Origin: Ichthyophthirius multifiliis
Lineage: Eukaryota; Ciliophora; Oligohymenophorea; Hymenostomatida
DNA length: 64,000 bases
Reading direction: 5' to 3'
NCBI RefSeq assembly: GCF_000220395.1
Contig: NW_004085941.1
Coordinates: 86,802-150,801 of the forward strand
Every line of letters starts with the position of its first letter. Within the stretch, counting starts at the first letter, position 1. Position numbers and translations under genes: made by a program. Shown here one piece after another: positions 25,588-38,852 of this stretch. The notes beneath the pieces are model-generated. The model made no database searches and was not told where the DNA came from. It saw only the letters and a list, made by a program, of their open reading frames with translations.

Positions 25588-27408
25588 TATTATTAAATGA
25601 AAAGCCTGTATATATAAAAATGGGAAAATATTAACTTAATAGTAAAAGGATGGATTCTATATATATTGATAAAAATATGTTAACATATAAAAATTTTAAT
25701 GAAAACTTTAAATATTAATTTTATCCATGTAAACTATAAATTTTATTTTTACTAAAGGTTATTAAATAAATTTCGGGAAACAATAGTTATGCTATTAGTC
25801 TTAAAAATGCTAATGTGATAAGAAAAATTAATAATATTTTTTATCTAAATATCTTAAATATTAATAAAATACTATATTTCCTGTTTGTAGTAAATAAATT
25901 GAAAAAAATTTAAATAGTTTTAGATTGTAACTTAAATAGATAAATGTTTTCGACGTATTTCCTAACATTTTAATAATATTTAAACTTAATTATAATTTAA
26001 TATGCTTTTTAAAAAAATTAAGAACATAATTTGAATAGATAATTAATAAAAAAAAAGAAAAAAAAATATTATAAATGATAATGTTAATAATAAAGAAACT
26101 TTAAAAAAATAAATAAATAAAATAATAAAAAAAAAAACTATATAAAAAACAAACTTGGATTAGTTAAATTACATTATTATGTAACTATTTTATAAATAAA
26201 TATAAAATAATTAATTAAAAAAATATAATAATAATTTTATTTAATATGTTTAAATTGCATAACTTTTCATAATAATATAAAATATAAATTATTTTTGTTT
26301 AAAAATAAAATTTTAACTTAGTAAATTTAAAAAGTTTTAGTATTTTATATAAAAATTTATATATAATATATTTTTACTTTTTTATTTAATTAAAATTAAT
26401 AAATTAATTAATATTTTTTTAAATTAAAAATATTTTTCTTTTCATTTTAAAATTCAATTTAATAAATTAAAATATTTTTTTAATAAAAATCTTAAAATTA
26501 ATTTCTTATATAAAAAATATAAAAAATTTTAAATTTAATAAAAAATAAAATTAAAATATTATATATTCAATATTAAATATAAAAATATTAATTAAATAAC
26601 AATATTTAATGATATTAAAAAAATAAAATCACAATTTTATTTACTTATTTTCTAATAAAATTAATTATTTTTATATATATATATCTTTTATTTAATTAAT
26701 TTTTAAAAAAAGAAATTATTTAAAAAAAAAAAAAAAAATATTATAAATATTTTATATTTAAAAAAAATTATTAATTTAAAAAAGAGAGGAAAAAAAAATG
26801 TTAACTTTTTTTTTCCTCTTTAAAAAAAATAAAAAATGACAGTCTATTTTTCAAAACAAACCTAACAAAAATCTTCTTTTTTTTCGAAGAAATAAATTTC
26901 ACTGTTTTCTAATAAATTTATTCATAATGAATATTTAAAAATATATATATTTTTTTAAAAATGTATGTTTTTATATCTTCTTTATAAACAAAAATATTGA
27001 AGGTTTTTCGTAATTTTTTTCTCCTTATTTTTTTTACATATTTATTTAAAATTATAATATAAAATTATTAATATATATATTTTATATATAAAAAATAAAA
27101 ATATAAAAAACAAAAAATGTAAAGAATATTGCCAAAAATGGCGATTAATTGGCACATTTATTATATCGGTTATATATTATTCCCTCTTTTACGTATATAA
27201 TATATTACTAATCCTTTTTTAGTCGATCTTTTGTATCAATAAGTCAATCTATTTATTTTCTTTTAAAAAATAAGATAATTAAATCTTAAAAAAATTCAAT
27301 TTTTAAAATAATCTAATTTTTAATTGGTTATTTTATTTTAAATTAGGATAAATGTATTTCCTTTTTTATTTTATTATATAACATTAAAAAATGCAAAAGA
27401 AAAATTAC

Positions 27409-27411
<3 letters not shown>

Positions 27412-27471
<60 letters not shown>

Positions 27472-27500
27472 ATATATATATATACAAATATATATATATA
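27412..27500. repeat. (AT)n microsatellite upstream of H2A
   Basis: About 90 bases of AT repeats with a single C and an ACAA interruption, ending about 120 bp before the H2A start codon. Confidence 0.95.
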
Positions 27501-27617
27501 TTAAAAATAAGGGCCTAAAAACATTATATATATAAAAAAAATTAAACAGGAATATAATAAATATTTAAAAAATAAAAATAAAAAAAAAACTAAAAAAAAA
27601 AACAAAAAAAATATCAA

Positions 27618-28022
27618 ATGAGCACAGCCGGAAAAGGAGGAAAAGCTAAAGGAAAAACCGCTTCATCTAAATAAGTATCTAGATCCAACAGAGCTGGTTT
27701 ATAATTCCCAGTAGGAAGAATTTCTAGATTTTTAAGATAAGGAAGATACGCATAAAGAGTCGGATCAGGAGCCCCTGTTTACATGGCTGCTGTATTAGAA
27801 TATTTAGCTGCTGAAGTATTAGAATTAGCTGGAAACGCTGCCAAAGATAATAAAAAGACCAGAATAGTCCCAAGACATATTCTCTTAGCTATTAGAAATG
27901 ATGAAGAATTGAATAAATTAATGTCCAATACTACTATTGCTGATGGTGGTGTTTTACCCAACATTAACCCCATGTTATTACCATCAAAGACCAAAAAGTC
28001 TACTGAACCAGAAGCCTAATGA
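27618..28022 (+). CDS. Histone H2A, core type
   Basis: Intronless, 134 residues, ATG 27618 after an A-rich leader, ending GCC-TAA-TGA, so the last residue is Gln encoded by TAA. The sequence is canonical H2[19 protein letters not shown] tail, [18 protein letters not shown], the [20 protein letters not shown] core, [20 protein letters not shown], and [13 protein letters not shown] docking region. It closely resembles Tetrahymena H2A from memory. The C-terminus (STEPEAQ) lacks the SQ(E/D)-hydrophobic motif of H2A.X, and the docking region is not of H2A.Z type, so this is a replication-type core H2A. The codon use is much more GC-rich than any neighbour, as expected for a highly expressed gene. 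Confidence 0.98.
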
Positions 28023-29535
28023 TTTAAATTAAAAAATAGCTATTTTTATTATTTTATTTTATATATTTATTAATGTATTTTCTGTCTGTAGAGTTTTTTT
28101 TTTTAAATTATAATTTTTTTCAAAATTCTTTACATTTACTGTATATAAAAAAAGAGTATAATTTAATATAAAATCATAAATTAAATTATTTTTTTAAAAA
28201 TCGGGATTTATATATTAGATTTTGTTTAAATTATTTTAGTAAATTTTTTAAAAACTTATAGAAATAACTAAAACATATTACATTGTAAAAAATAAATGTA
28301 AATGTTAAAAATACATAGATTTGTTTTTTTTTAACAAAACTATTGATATATCAATTTAATTCATATAAAATAATATTGATAAAGAGCAATAGTCATTATT
28401 ATATTATTTTTTTATATTAATATAAATTACTATTTTATTTTTAAAAAATAAATAAATATAAATTTTTATTATTACTTATAAATAACATAAAAATATGGAA
28501 GACAAATTAATTACAAAAATCGATTGATTTGTAAGTTAAATTTTATCTAAAAAAGATAATTTAATCTTATCTTTTAATATTTAAAAGAGTTTGGTAATTT
28601 TGGAAATATATAAATAGTATTTGTTAGTTTTTTTATATAAATACTTGAACTATATATAATACTTTTTACAAATTTGACCTAAATTTTTATGCTAAAACAG
28701 TATTTAATTTTCTGAAAATACGGGAAAATATTAAAACTGGTAAGTATTTTCAGATTAAAAAATGACATTTGCAATAAAATTTGACATATATTGTGAAAAT
28801 AAAAATATTAGAGAAATATATGGCTTTTTGTTTTTAGAGACTATGTTCGAGAATTTTTTTATTAATTTTTAAGATGTGTTTTGTTTTCCATTCTTATCAT
28901 ATTATTATAAATAATTTTATTACTGGATTCTTTATATGACCTGAATAAAATATTTAATAGAATAGGTATTTTTTATAAAATAAAAACATTTTAATATTTT
29001 TTTTAAAAAGAAAAATTAAATGAATGCTATTTTCTTTAATATAATGGATAGGAAATAAGTGAATTATTAGCAATTCATATAGTATATTATTTTAATTATT
29101 ATAAGTAAATATATTTGTATTTTATTTCAATCTCTTTCTTATTAATAAATTTGGGGTTATTATTTGTAGTAGAACCACCATTATTTTATTTTGATACTGG
29201 GAAAGAAAATAAGCAACCATAAATTTGTTAAAAATAAAAAAGACAAAATTATAAAAAAATGAATGTGAAGTATTATTAAATTCAAAAAATTATAGGTTAA
29301 AATTTGCTATAAATAATTTAATCTATTTTATTAAAAAAAATATGCAATAAGTTCTTGTTTAGTAATACTTTATGTTTAATTATATTATTTTTGGTGTCAA
29401 TGAAGTTTATCAATAATTTGCTTCGATATGTGTTTGAATTAATTAATTTTTTGACTTTGTTAATTAATGACACTTATTATATGTAGTTTTTGTATTTTTC
29501 AAATGAAAGAAAGCATTATTAAAGTATTATTTTTA
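28023..29535. other. Spacer, no gene resolved
   Basis: About 1.5 kb after H2A. The sequence is somewhat more G-containing than other spacers, but no frame with convincing composition was found. The histone 3' flank shows no metazoan-type stem-loop. Confidence 0.5.
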
Positions 29536-30571
29536 TCAATATAATTTTTCTATTTATATGCTTGATTTTAAAGCTTTCAATTTATTTTTTTCTGAACATA
29601 AATTCATTAAATGTATATTTCTGCTTCTATATTGGTTGAATTAATAATTATTTATAGATTGGGAAATTCGGGATGTGTTTTAGTCCTTTATATTATTGAT
29701 TTAGCTCATAAATTTGGAATCAATGAAATAATTTTAATTGATGTTTTTGGATTTTTGATATGCCCTTTTAGTTTCTAATTGAATGTGAATAAATAAAAGT
29801 TTTTTTTATTATATTTTAATTTTATAAATAATGTATTTATATATATTTGCTTATTTTATTTTTTTTACAAAATATTTTATATTTTTCATATGGGTTATTA
29901 TTATCTTGAATTTTATAGATATTAAGGTGTATTTTAACTTACTATATTGGATTATTCTTAATTTCCTTAAACTAATTTTTATCTTTCATCTTCTTATTTT
30001 TATTCTTCTTCTTCTTAATCTCTTATTAAGTTTTAGAATTGTTATTCTTTCTTTTACAAATTTAAAGAATTACTTAAAAATTTTCCTTTGAAATTTGAAG
30101 TTGCCTTTCTAGCTTCATGATTTGAAAAAACAGATAAATTAAATTTCCATAAAATTGCTAATAAAAAAGACATTACCATTAATGATAAAATTGCCATTCT
30201 ATAACGAAATTAGTCATCAAATCCTGGAGAAAAACTAGCCGAAATTTTATTATCACTTTCTTTTGGAATCACTAATACTATTATTAATATTATTATTGGT
30301 ATAAAACTTCCACCTACTGACACTAATCTTTTGTTTTGTTTTGTTTTATTTATTTATTTTTAATTTTATTTTACATTTATTATGTTGTGCCACGACTTAA
30401 TACACATATTAAAAATGATAATCCTATACCTATTATTATTGATATTACTCCACTACCTATTTATGAATTATTTTGTAAATCTAAAGTAGTTTTGGATGAT
30501 TTTGTATCTTGAGTATTTAATAATTAAAAAAGAATTGATATTAATAGTAATATTAATAGATTAGTTTTCAT
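29536..30571 (-). CDS. Signal-peptide multi-TM protein with Gln/Glu-rich tail
   Basis: Three exons (30571-30375, 30327-29943, 29904-29536) give about 316 residues. The N-terminus MKTNLLILLLISILFQLLNT is a signal peptide. A short lumenal segment is followed by two hydrophobic helices (one with IGSGVISIIIGIGLSFLIC, the next with GGSFIPIIILIIVLVIP), and a further one (MAILSLMVMSFLLAILW). The cytosolic part is highly charged (RDQEEEEQKQEDERQK). The second intron uses a canonical GTAAGT donor; without it the frame stops at TGA 29888-29886. The last exon is Asn/Ser/Arg-rich. The plus-strand Phe-rich frames here are shadows of this gene. The layout matches ciliate transmembrane proteins of unknown function. 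The last exon's first third is low-complexity and could hide another intron. Confidence 0.7.
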
Positions 30572-31780
30572 TTTTTATGTTTTATTTTTTAGAACAAAAT
30601 AAAATATGTTTAAAAAAATTTAAATTTTTAGAAAGATAAATATATATTTATATATTTTGTTATTAATAATAATATTTTAAAACTTATATTTATTAAAATA
30701 GATAGTATTTTTATAATTTAAAAAAAAAAGTATTTACTTTAAAATTAAACTTTTTATTAAAAAACAATTTGAATATTTTTATATTTTAAATATCTAATTT
30801 ATTTTCCTAAAGACTTATATTATTATTATAAAAATAATATTTCTGCAATAATATTAAGAATTTAATAAAAAATTAAAATTAAATATTCAAAATAATTTAA
30901 AGAAATTATATATATAATTATGCATTAAATTATAAACTATTTATTAGCAATATGTTGATATAATAATAAGAAATGGTATTTATAAAATAAAAAAGTACTT
31001 TTTAAATATAAAATTAAAAAAATAAGAAATACATTTTAATATTTAATATAAAATAAAAATTTTGAGTTAATTAATTAAAGTAAATATTAATATGTTGTTT
31101 TGAAGTTTTATTATAAATCTTTAAATACTATATTTCACAAAATAATATTAATTAACATAATATATATTTTGATAATTTACTTCCGAATCTCTTATTGGAT
31201 AAATTAAATTCAATAAATAAAAAATATTAAGACTTTTAATACTTAGGATGGTATTTATTTTATTATTAGGAAATTTTTATTCAATATAATTAAGCTTAAT
31301 AATAAAAAGTTAATATTTAGTAATTTTAAATCAAAATATCCTTAAAAATTTGGCAAAAATAATAATTTAATTGAATTAAAATATAAAAATGAAATAAAAA
31401 AATAAAGAACCCCCCCACCCTAATCAATTTTTTTCCTCCTTTTTTATTGACTGAATTTTTTGAAAATAAACAAGCCATAAAATAAAAAAATTCAATTTTA
31501 GAAGAATATTTATTATCAAAGAAAATATATAAAGTTTAAAAACCTTAAAACTATTTAATAATATGTATGTTTGAGTATTACTAATTAAATATATAGTATA
31601 TATTAAAATATATTTTTTAATTACAAATGCATGCTTTTTGTATTATAAAAAAAATGCTGAAAAATTTATATTTATTTTATATAAATAACATATTGTTTAA
31701 CATTAAATTTATATAATTTATTTATTTTATTTTTTAAATTTTTATAAAAAAATTCTAAATTAATTATGATCTTTATTTTC
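30572..31780. other. Intergenic spacer with an unusual C-tract
   Basis: About 1.2 kb of A/T-rich sequence. The only distinct element is the C-rich block at 31410-31420 followed by TAATC and a T-run. Confidence 0.6.
31410..31420. other. Isolated C-tract (C7-A-C3)
   Basis: Seven C, then A, then three C, in a region with almost no G or C for hundreds of bases. It is not a repeated array and not a telomere repeat. Confidence 0.85.
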
Positions 31781-32138
31781 TCAACATTAACAATACTAAC
31801 CATTTACATTTTAATTTTATTATTAAGAGGCTTTTGTGTTTATATTAAATTCTAATTTTGGCTTTAATTCATTATTGTCAATAATTCCTTTTTCAACCAT
31901 ATCCATTATTTATTTAGTTACTTATACAAAACCTTATTCTACATTGTCACCTGTATTGGCTGATGTTTCATAAAATAAAACATTATTTTCATCGCAAAAT
32001 CTCTTCGCTTCTTAATATGTAACTTATCTTTCTTCTAATAAATCGCATTTGTTTCCAAAAACAGCTATTTAAATGTCATTTCTTGCTAAATCTCTAGCAT
32101 CTTAAATCCATTATTTAACACTGTGAAATGTATCGATT

Positions 32139-32194
<56 letters not shown>

Positions 32195-32540
32195 ATTAAA
32201 TTTACCTTGTCATATCATATACTATTATTGCTCCCAATGCTCCTCTATAATATGTACGTGCAACAGATTTAAATCTTTCTTAACCTGCAGTATCCCATAT
32301 TTATAGCTTTATATTTTTGTTTTATAAACTTAATATTTTAGAACCAAATTCAACTCCTATTGTATATGTTGAATTTTTTTTGACTTTATTTTAAAATAAA
32401 TGATTATAAATATTATTTTTTTTACATTCTCCCTCTATAAAATGATGTAAAATACATGTTTTTCCACAGCTTGTGTTTCCTATTATTATAAATTTATATA
32501 AGGTATCGTATTATTAAGATTGCTTTTATATTTTTTCCAT
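31781..32540 (-). CDS. Rab GTPase, Rab4-like
   Basis: Three exons (32540-32426, 32383-32206, 32138-31781) join to 216 residues. All G motifs are present: P-loop GNTSCGKT, switch I with TIGVEFGSKIL, DTAGQERFKSV, GNKCDL and ETSA. LYKFIIIGNTSCGKTCILHH, the HFIEGEF stretch and VEFGSKI are typical of the Rab4 branch. The C-terminus QYCQC gives a CxC double-prenylation motif. Rab4 proteins control recycling from early endosomes. The second intron contains an AT microsatellite (32141-32190). The P-loop Ser-Cys in place of the usual Gly/Thr positions is mild variation, and the catalytic Gln of DTAGQ is intact. Confidence 0.93.
32141..32190. repeat. (AT)n microsatellite inside an intron
   Basis: Pure TA repeat filling most of the second intron of the Rab4-like gene (32139-32205). 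Confidence 0.95.
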
Positions 32541-33375
32541 TTTTTATTTTAAATAAATAAATCCTTTTTTTATAATAATATTTTTATTTAAAAAAATTTT
32601 AATTATTAAAATTTTTTATTATATAAAAAAATGTAATTATATAAATTTATATTTTGTTTGATTTTTTTTTTTAATTGAAAAGCAAAATAGTTAAAAACGG
32701 TTTTTATATTATTTGATAAAAATATATATTATATTATATTACTTATAAATTTTTATTTTTAATAATTAAAATTTTTTAAATTTATAAAAATTATTATTTT
32801 ATACATAGAATGCTTTATTTATATAAATAAATTATAATCTAGATTTTTTAAAAGTTTATTTTAATTTAAAAATATTTAATTATTTATAAACTAATGTCTG
32901 CAAATTTAAAAAATAATTATTTTAAAATACAAAAAAAAATTATAATTTATGAAATAAAAATGTTATATTTAAAATTATTCTAATAAATTAAAATATTTTA
33001 TATTTATATAAAACTATATTAAAATTATTTAATTATATATTATGGATTAAATTTCATTTTTTTATTTATAATAAGTTACTTAATTATTTTTAAAAAAAAT
33101 AAAAATACTATTATTATTATTATGATATTTTTTTTTAGGATTCTAATTAAATTTTTTATTATTATAATTATTATATTTTTAATTTGTATATATAAATTTT
33201 TACCTTTTAAATAAATAATAATTTTGTATTTTTAAATTAATAAAAATATTTTTTTTAATAAAATTTATATTTTATTTTATTTTATTTTAAGAAAGATAAA
33301 AATAAATAATATATATTAAAAATGTAAAAAAATACTAAATTATATTCAGTTTTTTTATAGAATATATTAGAAATT
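32541..33375. other. Intergenic spacer between divergent genes
   Basis: About 830 bases of A/T-rich sequence with no credible frame. It presumably holds both promoters, but no motif is recognisable. Confidence 0.55.
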
Positions 33376-36300
33376 ATGGAAGATTAACCCAATTTTATAA
33401 TCCCAGAATAAATATATTTAATAGCTTTGGTAATTTATTTTTTTCAAGCAAGTGGATATTTTTTTTGTATATCTTAACCAAAACCATTAGATGAAATAAA
33501 ATTTATGTTTTTAGCCAAAATAAATGAACTATCAACTGGTACATTCCTTCTTTCATTAAGAGCAATTGATTCATTAACATTAACATTTTTCTGCTTAATG
33601 TCTGAAATAACAATTTTATATTACATATATTTAATAACATTAACTTATTTGAAGAATTATCAGAAACAATGGCATCAAAAAAAAATGAAATTTTTTTTTG
33701 GAATAAATTCAGTATTGAATGTATATTTTAGTTTTTATTAATGGATTTTTTTCATTCCTTTTTTAGAAATAAATTTGGCTGTCTTGTCTTGTAATCAGAA
33801 TGCATTTTTGTAAGAATTTCAAAATAAAAATAATTGCTAAAAGAAACCTGTCGAAATTATTATTGTGGCCTCAATCACGATTATTTTAGTCATTTTCACA
33901 AGTTTTTAAGTTATGTTTCTTTTTAGAAATTATGCCTTTTGTGAGAAAAATATTTTGAAAAGATAATTTTTCTATGTCTAAATTATTTAGCTTTCTTGTT
34001 ATTTTGCACTTATTTTTATTTATTATATTAATTAAAATACTTTTTCAGTTTTTTAGTAGTTATTTTCACACATTTTAGGATTTTTTACAATTTATGATAT
34101 AATAAAAAATTATCCTTTTAGAAATTAAAAAGTTTAACTTTGTTATATAGCAGGAACTGGGTATTATGAAATTAGTAATATTATAATTACTTTTTGGATT
34201 TATACAGATTATATAAAAGATACAGATTTATTTTATTATATAGTTTTTATTAATACACTTTTTACTGCTATTATATATAAATATTAATAACATTAATATC
34301 AGTGTATTCTATAATTAGACTTTTAAAATATTTAAAAGTAAGAATTTTTTTTTTTTATTTATAAATTTTTTATATTTATATTACTTTTTAACATTTTTTT
34401 TTTTTATGTAATATTTTTATAAAAAAACAATCGATAAAAATGCGAGAAAAAATAGATAATACACTTTTTTGATTGAGTTTTTAAAAAAAATTACAAAAAA
34501 AAAAACATGCTAAAAAGTAGTATAAATATATTTATATATATGTATATTAAATATATATAAATAAATAGTAATTACATTTAAATAGATTTTTATTTAGAAT
34601 AAATATATACTCTTACCATAAAATATTAAAAAAGTGAAAAATCTAAAATATAGTTGTGTTAAACTTTGAGCTTTCATATAGAAACCTGTATAAATGTATT
34701 TTGTATATGCAAAACTGAATAATTTATTGACTTTAAAAGTAATATTATAAACAAGGAAAATATATATATTTTAATTGATGATATATTTAACTAATATCTA
34801 AACTCATAAATTATATAAAAAGATAAAACATAATACGAGCATGTGATATTAAAATATGTATCTTACTTATATAAGATAAGAAATAATTAAATAAAGTCAT
34901 AATTTTAATTAAAAAATTTTTAAAATAATAATAAAAATGCAAATATTTATACAAAAATAATAAGTAAAGTTATAATAGATAATATAGAAGCAAAGATGCT
35001 CTAGAAATAAAAACAAATGGAAAATTAATAAAAAAATTAAATACTTGATATTTAAGAAATATTAAATGCAGATAAATATAAATATAAATTTATTTAATTT
35101 ATGAGTTCTTTTATTTATCAAAAAATCGAATTGCTATCTTATCTTAAAAAAGGCATTAATTCAATCGATGATTTTGAAAAAGTAACTTTAAAGTTTTCTT
35201 AAAGCAGTGAATTATTGAAAAATTTATATAATAAATAAATTCTTCTCTAGGCAAATAGAAAAAAAGATTTGCCTTAAAAAATTATTTATTTGAAAGTATT
35301 TTTATTTTAATAGTATAAACTTTTATACTTTATTATTATTTATTTAAACAAAAAAGATGGTTTCAATATATAAATGTTTAGTTTTGACTTAGTATTTTAC
35401 TTCATATTAATACGAATAATAATACTTTGATTAAAAGTAAGATCAAAGTTAAGTTTTGTCTAAATAAATGAATGATTTAAACATTTTATAAGGAAATCTT
35501 ATAGTATTTTAAGTAAGTTTATCAAAAGAAAAAGGAAAAATTATACTTTAAAATTAATTTAAACTATCAAAATTATTTGGTTATTCAAAATAAGAGTTCT
35601 AACAAATAAATTCTATAAACTTTTTGATGCCAAAAGTAATAGGAAGAATTCATGATGACCTAATATATAATATGATTGAAAAAGGTCATTCTTTTAAGCT
35701 TTAGAATAATTTTAAAACGTTTGCTTTAAAAAAATAAGGATTTATTTTTCCCATTTAATTATATATTGACTTTGTTTATGAACTATATGATGATTTTTGT
35801 GTAAATGTAGCTATTATGTCTTAGTAAAATGATTATTAATATATTAATTTTTATCTAGACGGTAAAATTTAGGGTATTACACAAGACTTGTATTATTTGT
35901 TATTTTCAGCAAATTCCTCAAAATTAACTAAATAAAATTTAAAAATGTTTTAAGGGAAATAAACAATAATTGATTTATAAACTTTTTATTAAAAAATTAG
36001 TGTATTTTTATTGATTCCTAAATTAATTTAAATAATAAAAAGCCATTAAATGAATTCGAGTAAAAGAGAAATATAAACCTCATAGTACTACTAAATGGTA
36101 AGATATTAGAATCTTAAAAATGAAAATGAATAATAAAATTGGGAATATATAGTAAAAAATGAAAACGCAATATTAAAAATTCCAATGAATTTAATAGGTT
36201 TATAAAATATATATGATATAGAAATATATTCATAATGTAAATTAAGAAGTTAAACAAATTTTTAAATAAATACGAATAATTCAATTAATTCTATTAGTGA

Positions 36301-38852
36301 TTCCAAAAACTACTCTATTTTCTAAATTAATTTTAATTTAATTTTTACATTAATTAGTTATGTCAAAAATAATGTAGTTTTAAATGAATAGTTCTATAGT
36401 TTGGAAATTATTGCTATTTAGGAAATTTTAGATTAAAGTAATTGCATTAATTCTAATGATTCTTTGTCTAATCTAGATAAATATAATTAAATTAATAAAA
36501 GCGAAACTAAATATTAAACTTTATATAAAAGTAATCAAAAGAGTTAAAAAAAGTCACTTTTTAGCAGCAAAAAAACATAAAAAAACAAAAACATAATAAT
36601 TTATGATCCTTAAAATAATTAAGATTCAACTGTATTTTAATCAAAAAATTATCGAAATAATATTGATGATTAAACTAATTATAAATGTGTTGATTAGTCA
36701 GATAGTTTATATTAATTTAAAAATATAGATTTTTCAAATAATTATACTTAATAACTTACTAGAAATAGCTTAATTAAAGGGCTTTAGAAAAATCCATCTT
36801 TCAAATATTATGATTATGATAATCAAAATAATAGTTAAAACATAACTAAAGTTGATATTAATAAAAAAGATGTTAACCTATAAAGTTATAAACCCTAATT
36901 TAGAAATAATAATTAAGATCAATAATTAAATAATAGTACTCAACCTGCTAATATTTTTAGTAATTATTTAAAATAATAAGAAAATTTTATTATTTAAAAG
37001 CTTTTGAATTAAAAAAACAGTAAATGCTATTACCTTATAAATATTTTAATATGTAAAAAAAATATTATTTAAAAATTTATATAAAGTTATTTTTATTGTT
37101 AGTTTTTTATATAGCTTTATTCATAATTATTATTTTTAGCTTTTTAATTTAATTTTAAAGACAACTTTAATAAATGTTATAATAAGTAAATTAATATCTA
37201 CCTATTTTACAAATTCAGACTTAATATTAAAATTAATTTTTGAATAGTCTTATTACTTATAAAATAAGTTTAGACAATGTATACCTTTAGTAATTTTAAG
37301 ATTAATATAAAAAGAAAAAACATAATAATTGCTTATAAATTAAAGATAAATATATAAGTTTAATATTAGAAAATAAATACGTATACTAATATAACTACAA
37401 TGAATTAAATTATAATAATATAGAAGTAACTATTTATTCTTAAAAGTAAAAAAATATTAAAAAAAAAAAAAAAACTAATAATAAAAATATAGTTAAACAA
37501 TATTAAGAAAAACAACTATTTATGAATTTAATTAGTTAAATTTGCTATCTGTAAATGATATATGTTTATAAGATTCTAGTTAGAATAGATTTATAAAAAA
37601 TGAATATTTATATTATATGATAGACAACGTTCTTTAAAATTATGAAAAAATGAATAAAATAAAAGAAAAACAAAAGAAGATTATTAAGAAATAAGAAATT
37701 AAGCAAGTCATATTTTAATAATCTATTATGGAATTTCAACTCTTTCCTTTTTATTTTAGCATTATCCTCACTACCTATAATAAACAATATAGTGTTGCAC
37801 AAATAAAAAATCCTTCTTTTAATATCAAGAATAAGTACAAAAGAATGCGAAAATTATATATTCAAATTAAAAAATGCATTATATTTTATGGAAGATTAAA
37901 ATGAAGAATGGTTAAATTAAAATTTTGTGGAATTAATATTAATAAAGGATTAAAAAAGTAATAATAAATTATAAAAACAATTATCTACTAAGATGCCTGT
38001 TAATTAATTTAAAAAAATAAGTATTTGATTTTTGTATTCATATACGGGATATTTACAATGAGTATAATTTTCGTTGCTTGCTTATTTGGTTATAATTATG
38101 TCAATAAAGTCGAATAAATTTTCATTTTTTAATAACAAACTTTTTAGGCAATTTTAAGCTGCAATTAAATGATTGTTACAAGCGAAATTCTGGCTTCTTA
38201 ATAATTTTTATTTAAAAATTAATAAAATTATTTTCTAAGTACTAATATTTAATCTATTTATACTTTTTTTTAAGAATAAATGTATACGGTTTAATAATAC
38301 ATAAATAATTTTACTTCACTACTATAAAATTCATAAATTCGAAGTCAATAAGAGAATGAAATAAAAAAATTATTTTAAAGTAATATTTGTAATTAAAATA
38401 TATAATCTATTAATTGTGAAAAATATTAAGAGTATTTAAAAAGTGGAGTTTCGGGATTTCTTAGTTAATATATTTAATTTTTTTCATTTAATGATAGCAT
38501 ATTTCTTGATTAAAAAAAATAAGAATAGATTTATTAGTATTTAAATTCTAAAGATTATGAATTTTTAATAGGTTAAGCTTTTTCTTTAACTATTCCTATA
38601 TTTATTTAAATTTAAAAATTTATTTGTGATTATAATTTATTATTTATTAAAAATTCTATAGTTTTTTTTATTATTTATTTTAGTGTGTTTATTCCACTTA
38701 ATATTTTAATAATGATTTATATAAGGAGAAAAATTTAATAAATAATTAATTAAGAAATAAGAAGTATTAATTTTGCTTTAACATGTATTCCTCATGAGAA
38801 ATTATAAGATTAAATTACTATTTTTATGTTAAAATAAATTTAATAATTATGA
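33376..38852 (+). CDS. Very large multi-TM protein with PAS domain (ciliate tmcB-like family)
   Basis: The first exon (33376-34337, 320 residues, MEDQPNFIIPEQIYLIALV) encodes about seven hydrophobic segments, including VEIIIVASITIILVIFTSF. After a long intron or an alternative gene break (34338-~34990), exons encode a helical linker (FMSSFIYQKIELLSYLKKGI) and a PAS domain at about 35500-35770, marked by LFGYSKQEFQQI, FLMPKVIGRIHDD and KKQGFIFPIQLYIDFVYELY. A long Asn/Gln/Ser-rich region follows, then helical segments (LLLISRISTKECENYIFKLK) and further TM helices near 38040-38100 and 38640-38730. TGA is at 38850-38852. N-terminal TM bundle, PAS, then a second TM region with a Cys-containing loop is the layout of ciliate proteins resembling tiny macrocysts protein B. 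The role (sensory or membrane signalling) is inferred. Exon borders after 34337 are approximate, and two adjacent genes are possible. Confidence 0.7.

Larger units (their letters stand above)
24127..27617. other. Long gene-poor spacer upstream of H2A
   Basis: About 3.5 kb, the longest stretch without a supported gene. It holds a perfect hairpin (25561-25587), several poly-A/poly-T runs, and a long AT microsatellite just before the histone leader. All frames are short or of noncoding composition. Confidence 0.6.

Noticed and set aside
27779-27994. Minus-strand ORF opposite H2A
   Set aside because: Shadow of the histone H2A gene, whose sequence is unmistakable on the plus strand.
29831-30091. 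Plus-strand hydrophobic ORF, and an upstream plus frame starting near 29611
   Set aside because: The minus strand encodes a signal-peptide membrane protein with clean splice joins; the plus frames are its shadows.
31410-31420. Telomere or chromosome end
   Set aside because: Only one C-tract, no tandem array, and genes continue on both sides.
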